Shown piece after piece: positions 1 to 4,542 of a DNA stretch of 9,139 nucleotides. A program made the position numbers and the translations under genes. The DNA is taken from positions 1 to 9,139 of the forward strand of contig CALARE010000013.1 of the NCBI GenBank assembly GCA_937888725.1, given 5' to 3'. The notes under the pieces were generated by a model. It was not told the DNA's origin, made no database searches, and was given only the letters and a program-made list of their open reading frames with translations. Each line of letters opens with the position of its first letter. The stretch's first letter is position 1. This DNA comes from an uncultured Alphaproteobacteria bacterium (lineage in GTDB: Bacteria; Pseudomonadota; Alphaproteobacteria; CAAHEQ01; UBA3637).

Positions 1-25
1 AAAAAAGGCACCCTTTCTGGGTGCC
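1..25 (-). terminator. Distal copy of the tRNA terminator
   Basis: Stem GGCACCC (7-13) / GGGTGCC (19-25) with a 5-nt loop, followed on the minus strand by at least six U (A run 1-6, cut by the window edge). A T-rich run at 27-36 on the other side could let it act on the plus strand too. It is identical to the terminator at 178-203. It would stop any transcript that reads through the proximal one. Confidence 0.7.
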
Positions 26-55
26 CTTCTTTTTTTGGTTGCGGGGGTGGGATTT
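1..55 (-). repeat. Second copy of tRNA(fMet) 3' tail plus terminator (178-bp offset)
   Basis: Bases 1-55 are identical to bases 179-233, an exact offset of 178 bp, and the copy may extend left of the window. On the minus strand it consists of the last 20 nt of the initiator tRNA (36-55, including the CCA end) followed by the same intrinsic terminator (7-25 plus the A run at 1-6). The rest of the tRNA body is not attached, so this is a tail copy, not a second gene. It lies downstream of the intact tRNA in the direction of transcription. The arrangement resembles the 178-bp repeats carrying a tRNA 3' end known downstream of tyrT in E. coli. That parallel is inference. Confidence 0.85.
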
Positions 56-178
56 ATTCGCTATCGCTCACCCTAAAGGGCTGTCTCGCTTTCACTCGAC
101 ATTAGCTCCACTCTCGTTTCGCTCGAACCTCACGACCCCTCTGGAGGTCGTATCCTCAAACCCACCATACAACCAACA
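56..178. other. Spacer between tRNA-tail copies, with split and inverted tRNA fragments
   Basis: No protein gene is supported here. Bases 125-137 match tRNA bases 234-246 exactly (13 of 13, same strand). They continue exactly where the tail copy 36-55 breaks off, so 56-124 (69 nt) reads as an insertion in the T loop of a tail copy. Bases 141-175 resemble the same tRNA 3' half in the opposite (plus-strand) orientation: CTGGAGGTCGT, then TCAAA, CCCACC and CAACCA in order, with gaps and mismatches. A small CCCTAAAGGG palindrome lies at 71-80. ACGACC (132-137) and GGTCGT (146-151) can pair. The segment is visibly richer in G+C than the flanking DNA. The inverted fragment is the least certain part. 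Confidence 0.55.
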
Positions 179-203
179 AAAAAAGGCACCCTTTCTGGGT
201 GCC
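178..203 (-). terminator. Intrinsic terminator of the tRNA(fMet) gene
   Basis: Seven-pair GC-rich stem GGCACCC (185-191) / GGGTGCC (197-203), 5-nt loop, followed on the minus strand by seven U (178-184). It begins about 11 nt after the CCA end of the tRNA. The T-rich run 204-214 on the other side makes it potentially bidirectional. Confidence 0.85.
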
Positions 204-213
204 CTTCTTTTTT

Positions 214-291
214 TGGTTGCGGGGGTGGGATTTGAACCTCACGACCTCCAGGTTATGAGCCTGGCAAGCTACCGGACTGCTCTACCCCGCG
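214..291 (-). tRNA. Initiator tRNA(fMet), anticodon CAU
   Basis: The transcript starts CGCGGGG and ends CCCCGCA-ACCA, leaving position 1 (C) opposite A72. This is the unpaired 1:72 end that marks bacterial initiator tRNAs for formylation. The D arm is GAGC/GCUU, the anticodon loop is CUCAUAA, and the CCA end is encoded. The anticodon stem is CCAGG/CCUGG, so the usual three G:C pairs at 29-31:39-41 are A:U, G:C, G:C, a variant I recall from some alphaproteobacteria. The T stem is odd: the 5' strand GUGAGG has six bases against CCCAC with five, so one A must bulge. This makes the gene 78 nt instead of the usual 77. It has its own promoter and terminator and appears monocistronic. The tRNA assignment is very secure; the effect of the bulge is unknown. 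Confidence 0.96.
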
Positions 292-302
292 ATAATATGG
301 TT

Positions 303-331
303 AATATACAATATTGGATACAAAAAGTCAA
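303..331 (-). promoter_or_regulatory. Promoter of tRNA(fMet)
   Basis: On the minus strand the -35 box TTGACT (326-331) is separated by 17 bp from the -10 box TATATT (303-308). Each matches the sigma-70 consensus at five of six positions or close to it. The predicted start near 296 lies about 5 nt before the mature tRNA 5' end, leaving a very short leader for RNase P to remove. The discriminator is AT-rich, unlike the GC-rich one of stringently controlled E. coli tRNA promoters. Confidence 0.8.
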
Positions 332-401
332 TAGTTTTTTCTCATATTTTTTAATTTTTTTTAGAAACACAAAAAAAATGAAAGAGATATACTTTTTTCA
401 C

Positions 402-430
402 TTGCTTTTTTATTGAGCTCAGTCCATATT
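402..430 (+). promoter_or_regulatory. Possible promoter for the OmpA-like lipoprotein
   Basis: TTGCTT (402-407) and CATATT (425-430) are spaced by 17 bp upstream of the lipoprotein gene. Both are weak matches, and a second pairing (TTGAGC near 413 with TGTATT near 436) is about as good. The whole 292-464 interval is AT-rich with no gene. A promoter must lie here because the upstream tRNA faces away, but its exact position is uncertain. Confidence 0.3.
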
Positions 431-464
431 AAAGCTGTATTTCATTTTTTTGAAGGAGTTTTAT

Positions 465-908
465 ATGAAAAAACAAATCGCTACAATTGTTATGTCATCT
501 GCTCTTTTGCTTTCAGGTTGTGCTAGTTGGTGCGATGAATGTGCAGATGGGTCTTGTGAAGTAACATCAAAAGTTGTTCTTCCTGCAAATGCTTTGTTTG
601 CTTTTGATTCTGCAGAATTGTCAAGCAACGATATTCACGCATTATCACCAGTTGTTGAAAGAATGACTGCTGATAAAGCTGAAAAAGTCACAATCAAAGG
701 TTACACAGATAGCACTGGTCCAGAAGCTTACAACCTTAAATTATCAGAACGCCGTGCTCAATCTGTTGCATCATACCTTGAATCAAAAGGCGTATGTGCA
801 TCTCGCATCACAACAGAGGGTTATGGTGAAACAAATCCTGTTGCTTCAAATGATACTGCTGCAGGTCGTGCACAAAACCGTCGTGCTGAGGTTATCACTT
901 ACAAATAA
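465..908 (+). CDS. OmpA/Pal-family peptidoglycan-associated outer-membrane lipoprotein
   Basis: A 147-residue lipoprotein expected to sit in the outer membrane and bind peptidoglycan non-covalently. The signal peptide ends in the lipobox L-S-G-C, with Cys19 the lipidated residue. The OmpA-like domain fills about residues 37-145. It carries the diaminopimelate-binding pair Asp82 (in GYTDSTG) and Arg97 (in LSERRA), and the closing N-R-R motif at 138-140. The start at 465 is chosen over an in-frame TTG at 450 because GGAG (455-458) lies 6 nt upstream and the N-terminus then begins MKK like a signal peptide. It is about the size of Pal, but there are no tol genes beside it and it is followed at once by a terminator, so it is probably a stand-alone paralogue. 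Unusual: the short linker after Cys19 holds three more cysteines (23, 26, 31), and Cys111 lies in the domain. Confidence 0.93.
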   Translation: MKKQIATIVMSSALLLSGCASWCDECADGSCEVTSKVVLPANALFAFDSAELSSNDIHALSPVVERMTADKAEKVTIKGYTDSTGPEAYNLKLSERRAQSVASYLESKGVCASRITTEGYGETNPVASNDTAAGRAQNRRAEVITYK

Positions 909-922
909 TAGTCATTTGTATC

Positions 923-953
923 AAAAAAAAGCGGGAAATCCCCGCTTTTTTTT
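923..953 (+). terminator. Intrinsic terminator after the lipoprotein gene
   Basis: Stem GCGGG (931-935) / CCCGC (941-945), extended by an eight-A run (923-930) that pairs with the eight-T run (946-953). It starts about 15 nt after the stop codon. The symmetrical A and T runs would let it work in both directions. Confidence 0.88.
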
Positions 954-1002
954 ATTTGTAAAAAATTATAATAAAAGTATTTATTTTTTTTTGTCACTAT
1001 GT

Positions 1003-1008
1003 TATAAT
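1003..1008 (+). promoter_or_regulatory. -10 box of the Sel1-protein unit
   Basis: A perfect TATAAT. The matching -35 region, 17 bp upstream in a T-rich tract (about 980-985), is poor. The predicted start near 1015 gives a leader of about 15 nt that contains the Shine-Dalgarno sequence GAGGAGA (1017-1023). Confidence 0.55.
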
Positions 1009-1029
1009 TAATATATGAGGAGACAAAAA

Positions 1030-2031
1030 ATGAAAAAATTTCTTTTTTTATTTACTTTTTTGTGCTGTTCTATGCCAGCAAAAGCTGATTTTTCTGATGG
1101 TGAAAAATTTTTTGAACAGCAAGATTATTCTCGTGCATTTTCAGAATTTTTACCACTGGCGAATAGTGGCGATTTTCGCTCTCAATATTATGTTGGCTAT
1201 TTATATTTGAATGGCCTTGGTGTTTCACAAGATACACGAGAAGCTGTTCGTTACTTAATAGAATCAAGTAATAAAAACTATGATATGGCACAATCGTTGC
1301 TGGCATTTTTATATGATGAGGGTCACGTCGTTCCTCAAGACAAAGCAAAAGCCATGGAACTGTATAAATTAGCTTCTGAACAAAACAATGCCTCAGCTAA
1401 TTTAAATTTGGGCGTTATGTATTATAATGGAACCAATGTTGAAAAAAATCATGACACCGCATTAGAATATTTTAAAAAAGTACCTTTAAATGAAAAACCA
1501 ATTGTAGCACGCTATATCGCTGATATTTATCTAAACAATGTTGCGTTGCGTGATTATAAGAGCAGTCTTTATTACTACTCTATTGCAGCTTCAACTGGCG
1601 ATTTAGATGCTTTTTTTGCATTGGGCGAAATTTATCGAAAAGGATTAGGGGTCCCTAAAAACGTAACCAATGCGCTTCCATATTATAAATATGCCGCCTC
1701 TCGTGGATATGCTCCAGCTCAATATATGCTGGGGATTATTTATGCCAATGGTGATGGCGTCACAAAAGATCTTGGAAAGGCATTTGCTTGGCTGTCATTT
1801 GCAGCTGAACAAAAGTTTATTAATGCAGAAAAAGCAATTGAACAGATTTCTACAAGTATGTCTATTTCAGATTTTGACCAGGCCCGTCGTCAAATCGCAC
1901 TTATCCAAGACAATGAAATGGGGAAAATGCCAATGCCCGCCATTGTAAAAGTTTCACTTAAAGAAGATAAATCTAAAAATAATCAGAAAAAAAGACGCAG
2001 AAGAGGCGTACGTTCTAGGAGGGATAAATGA
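1030..2031 (+). CDS. Secreted Sel1-repeat (TPR-like) protein
   Basis: A 333-residue exported protein built from Sel1-like alpha-solenoid repeats, a fold that usually mediates protein-protein contacts. Residues 1-19 form a signal peptide with likely cleavage at A-K-A|D. Five recognisable repeats lie at about 51-86, 87-122, 123-155, 193-229 and 230-265, with signatures such as G-x-x-Y-x-x-G-x-G-V; a degenerate one is at about 158-192. A helical segment follows (about 266-296), and then an Arg/Lys-rich tail (319-333) that may bind nucleic acid, phospholipid or another acidic partner. I start at 1030, 6 nt after GAGGAGA, rather than at the in-frame ATG 1015, which lies at the predicted transcription start. 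The stop overlaps the next gene's ATG, and the SD of that gene (AGGAGG) is read as two Arg AGG codons in the tail. The partner and process are unknown. Confidence 0.88.
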   Translation: MKKFLFLFTFLCCSMPAKADFSDGEKFFEQQDYSRAFSEFLPLANSGDFRSQYYVGYLYLNGLGVSQDTREAVRYLIESSNKNYDMAQSLLAFLYDEGHVVPQDKAKAMELYKLASEQNNASANLNLGVMYYNGTNVEKNHDTALEYFKKVPLNEKPIVARYIADIYLNNVALRDYKSSLYYYSIAASTGDLDAFFALGEIYRKGLGVPKNVTNALPYYKYAASRGYAPAQYMLGIIYANGDGVTKDLGKAFAWLSFAAEQKFINAEKAIEQISTSMSISDFDQARRQIALIQDNEMGKMPMPAIVKVSLKEDKSKNNQKKRRRRGVRSRRDK

Positions 2032-2342
2032 TTTCTCATTTATTTAAAAACTTATTTTCATTTAACATCGCCAGTTTTACAGGTATCATTGTGGGATGGG
2101 TTTTATTTACAACCTACACAGGTTCAATGCCTTTACCACCACTTCTTTTTTCTCAAGAACTTTATTTTATGGGTTTTCTTGGTGTTTGCCTTTTTCACTT
2201 CTTTTTATGGGTATTGTTTGACAAGGCAAGCTTTTATAACATAAAAAATCGATTGAAAGATTTGCTAATAGATTATATCGTATTAATGGTCGTAACTATT
2301 TGTTTTTGTGCCATGAGTTTTTTAATCGCAACATTTTATTAA
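2028..2342 (+). CDS. Small three-helix inner-membrane protein, unrecognised
   Basis: A 104-residue hydrophobic protein with three predicted membrane helices at about residues 13-30, 46-64 and 82-102. A basic loop (about 66-80, with K and R) suggests that side faces the cytoplasm. It overlaps the Sel1 gene by 4 bp (ATGA) and has a strong SD (AGGAGG, 2017-2022) five bases before its ATG, so it is almost certainly made from the same mRNA by coupled translation. I recognise no family and no catalytic motif. Its close coupling suggests it works with the secreted Sel1 protein, but that is inference. Its stop codon lies inside a palindrome shared with the convergent gene. Confidence 0.75.
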   Translation: MISHLFKNLFSFNIASFTGIIVGWVLFTTYTGSMPLPPLLFSQELYFMGFLGVCLFHFFLWVLFDKASFYNIKNRLKDLLIDYIVLMVVTICFCAMSFLIATFY

Positions 2343-2348
2343 AATGTT
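2330..2348. terminator. AT-only palindrome between convergent genes, possible weak bidirectional terminator
   Basis: AACATTTTA (2330-2338) and TAAAATGTT (2340-2348) form a perfect 9-bp inverted repeat around base 2339. It covers the stop codon of the plus-strand gene and two bases of the stop codon of the minus-strand gene. As RNA it could form about 7 A:U-rich pairs with a 5-nt loop, followed on the plus strand by a T-rich stretch. It is the only terminator-like element between the two convergent units, but it has few G:C pairs. Confidence 0.4.
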
Positions 2349-3153
2349 ATTTTATCTTTCGATAAGCTGATTTAAAATTCAAAGGCTTCAAGTCACCATT
2401 TAAGAATCTAAGTGTATTCTTTTTAAGGATATTTCGTTGAGGTGTATTCGACTCAATATTTAAACTTGCCAAATAGGCATCATATTTTTTAAATAAACCT
2501 CTGTCTTTAAGGGTAACAGAAATAGGCGTCACATTGGCATAAAACGCATAAAACAAACCCACATTTTTATTTGAAAATGGTTGCACATTCACTTTAAAAT
2601 CAACATCAATTAAATCTGGATTTAAAATCTGCCCATATACAATCAAATTATCTTTCTTTGGTTTTATAATAAGTGAAACATCAAATTTTACTTCATCAAT
2701 ATTGGACAAAGCCAAACTTTGCAAAGGTTTTTGAAAGGAATCTGCTATCGGTTTATACTCACTTAATGATTGAAGAATATTAATGTTATAATTTTTCGCC
2801 AATGAATTTAAAACATGAATATGCACATTAAAAAAACGCACATGCAAAAAATCACTTTGTTGCTTAACAATCACTTTTTCAATTGAATGATCAAGAGCTA
2901 AGTTTGGAAAAGTAACATTGTAAAAAATCAATCCTTTCCCAAAAAAAGGATGAGAAATATTCTTATAATTTACATCTTGCTTTGATAATTGATACGATTT
3001 AAACAATTTTGCAACGGACCTTTTTGTTTGAACCTGTTGATAAAAGAAAAAAAGTCCAAAAGCAAATAAAATTATAACCAAATATGTATAAAACACTTTT
3101 GTTTTATTAAATGTAGATTTTTTTTGGAATCGTTGAGAACGTTGTTGTTTCAT
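2347..3153 (-). CDS. Single-pass membrane protein with large periplasmic domain, unrecognised
   Basis: A 268-residue protein. Its first 19 residues are strongly basic, followed by one hydrophobic helix (about 20-38) and then about 230 residues expected in the periplasm. This is a signal-anchor (N-in) topology with no cleavage site or lipobox. The soluble part has alternating hydrophobic residues and looks beta-rich. It contains no cysteine and no motif I can tie to an enzyme family. It begins inside the stop codon of the upstream gene (ATGA overlap, 3150-3153) with GAGG (3161-3164) as SD, so the two are translationally coupled. It could be a beta-rich envelope or lipid-handling protein of the membrane-anchored kind seen in alphaproteobacteria, but I cannot support a name. 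Its end lies 4 bp from the end of the convergent small membrane protein gene. Confidence 0.78.
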   Translation of the reverse strand: MKQQRSQRFQKKSTFNKTKVFYTYLVIILFAFGLFFFYQQVQTKRSVAKLFKSYQLSKQDVNYKNISHPFFGKGLIFYNVTFPNLALDHSIEKVIVKQQSDFLHVRFFNVHIHVLNSLAKNYNINILQSLSEYKPIADSFQKPLQSLALSNIDEVKFDVSLIIKPKKDNLIVYGQILNPDLIDVDFKVNVQPFSNKNVGLFYAFYANVTPISVTLKDRGLFKKYDAYLASLNIESNTPQRNILKKNTLRFLNGDLKPLNFKSAYRKIK

Positions 3154-4484
3154 TTTACATCCTCACATTTTTCATTTGAACAAGAATCAATCGATTTTGC
3201 CCGTACAACACCATGATAAGATGTTGGCGAATTGTTACAATCAAGACTGCCAGATATTTTATACCATCCCGTCTTTAAAATCTTTCCTTTTAAAACGAGG
3301 GAAAGAGGAAGATCAAGATAACTCTCTTTATTCGTATGATGCACAACCTTGCCAACAAAAGAAACATCAACAGATGATTTTTTAACCTTAGATAAAACAC
3401 ATAAATGCATAATGGGTTCTTCTAATTGCTTTATTTTTTTTTCTTGGTGCTGATAACTTTTTTGTGGTACTGGAAATGAAAACAGGTCACTTTTTTTCTC
3501 TACCGACACATTTTTTGCTTCTCCTTCATCTTCAGCATCAAAAGTAATTGCATGATTCGTTTTTAAAATAGGTTCTTCATTTTTATCATCCTGAATTAAA
3601 ATTTCATTTTTTTCCATCAACGAATCCGAAAATGATGTAGCATGTCTTTTTTCTGTTACATTTTTAAATGGTAATAAATCAATTTTTTTTGATAATGCTT
3701 TCCTCAAGTTATCCAAATCATGCTCATTTGGAGAAATAATATCTTCTAAATTTGCAACTTCAACCGTTTTAGCATAATGTCCAGACTTTTTAAGTGCTTC
3801 CTCCTGCCAAGTATCTTTACTTGTATGACTTTTCAAATCAATTTCTGAATAAAAAACGATATCTTCCTGTTTTGGTTCAATGACAGGACTAACAAAAAGC
3901 ATTACTTTATCTGCAATCGGACAAACTGAGCGAACATGTTTTTCAATATTTTTATAAACAAGCTGTTGCCTTTTTTTATTTGCAAAGGCTGGTATCTGAT
4001 CTGTCACAATTAACAAACGGAATGGATCGCAAACATGAAAACTACCATACTCACCATTTTGATTTTTTGTTGCGACCATTTGTCCAATATAATCCATATC
4101 ATTTAAATCATCTTTCGCAAGCAAAAATGTTGCTTTTTGAACACCCAATTCTTCCGAAAAACGAGTTAAAAAAGGAGCATCAACAAATGCATCTCCAGTC
4201 CAATAGCCATGAGAAAAATAACCATATACTTTTTCAGTCGGACGTGAAAATGCATCATAAATTGTTATATCATGATATCCATCAAGCCAACCATCATCAG
4301 GACAATTCAAATGATTTGTTGTAAAAAACCAACCTTTAACGTTTTTTTCTGTCAAATAACGCATACGACATGTACCATCTTTAGATGAAATTTGCTGTTC
4401 TTCCAACAAAAAAGCATGTGCAAAAGGCATTTGCCAGCAAAAAAACATAACCAAAAATAATAGAAAAACAAGATTTCTTTTCAT
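3150..4484 (-). CDS. Large secreted protein, unrecognised
   Basis: A 444-residue exported protein with a signal peptide of about 24 residues (likely cleavage A-H-A|F). Three parts are visible. An N-terminal domain of about 25-205 is rich in aromatic residues and glycine, with G-Y-x-x-x-x-x-x-D and Y-G-Y-F-S-H-G-Y-W-T-G stretches around 68-97 and Cys39, 61, 152 and 188. A charged, low-complexity linker spans about 205-355. A C-terminal domain of about 356-444 has Cys362, 416, 435 and 440. The even number of cysteines on the exported side allows disulfides. The aromatic G-Y-W-x-G pattern faintly recalls MORN-type repeats, but I do not claim that. It has its own promoter directly upstream and is coupled to the membrane protein after it. 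The likely product is a periplasmic or surface protein that partners with that anchor. Confidence 0.78.
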   Translation of the reverse strand: MKRNLVFLLFLVMFFCWQMPFAHAFLLEEQQISSKDGTCRMRYLTEKNVKGWFFTTNHLNCPDDGWLDGYHDITIYDAFSRPTEKVYGYFSHGYWTGDAFVDAPFLTRFSEELGVQKATFLLAKDDLNDMDYIGQMVATKNQNGEYGSFHVCDPFRLLIVTDQIPAFANKKRQQLVYKNIEKHVRSVCPIADKVMLFVSPVIEPKQEDIVFYSEIDLKSHTSKDTWQEEALKKSGHYAKTVEVANLEDIISPNEHDLDNLRKALSKKIDLLPFKNVTEKRHATSFSDSLMEKNEILIQDDKNEEPILKTNHAITFDAEDEGEAKNVSVEKKSDLFSFPVPQKSYQHQEKKIKQLEEPIMHLCVLSKVKKSSVDVSFVGKVVHHTNKESYLDLPLSLVLKGKILKTGWYKISGSLDCNNSPTSYHGVVRAKSIDSCSNEKCEDVK

Positions 4485-4491
4485 AACCTAT

Positions 4492-4519
4492 ATTATACGA
4501 GTCTTTAAAAAAAAATCAA
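4492..4519 (-). promoter_or_regulatory. Promoter of the secreted-protein / membrane-protein pair
   Basis: On the minus strand, TTGATT (4514-4519) and a perfect TATAAT (4492-4497) are 16 bp apart. Only 7 nt separate the -10 box from the ATG at 4484. The transcript is therefore predicted to start at or within a base or two of the start codon, leaving no room for a Shine-Dalgarno site. This suggests a leaderless mRNA. Confidence 0.7.
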
Positions 4520-4542
4520 CAAAAGTTTTTACGTTTTTTTAG

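Noticed and set aside
1..291. attL/attR of an integrated phage or genomic island at the tRNA 3' end
   Set aside because: A tRNA tail duplication is typical of integration, but the copies are only 178 bp apart with no integrase between them. A larger element left of the window cannot be excluded.
21..416. A 131-codon open frame across the tRNA region
   Set aside because: It runs antisense through the tRNA(fMet) gene and both tail copies and has no ribosome-binding site. It is open only because of those sequences, and its translation resembles tRNA-shadow proteins often mis-annotated.
450..464. Upstream TTG start for the lipoprotein
   Set aside because: It would put the Shine-Dalgarno sequence inside the coding region and add residues ahead of a normal signal peptide. 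ATG 465 has the correct spacing.
754..1011. Open frame overlapping the lipoprotein gene and its terminator
   Set aside because: It lies in another frame of the OmpA-like domain, crosses a strong terminator, and has no family resemblance or ribosome-binding site.
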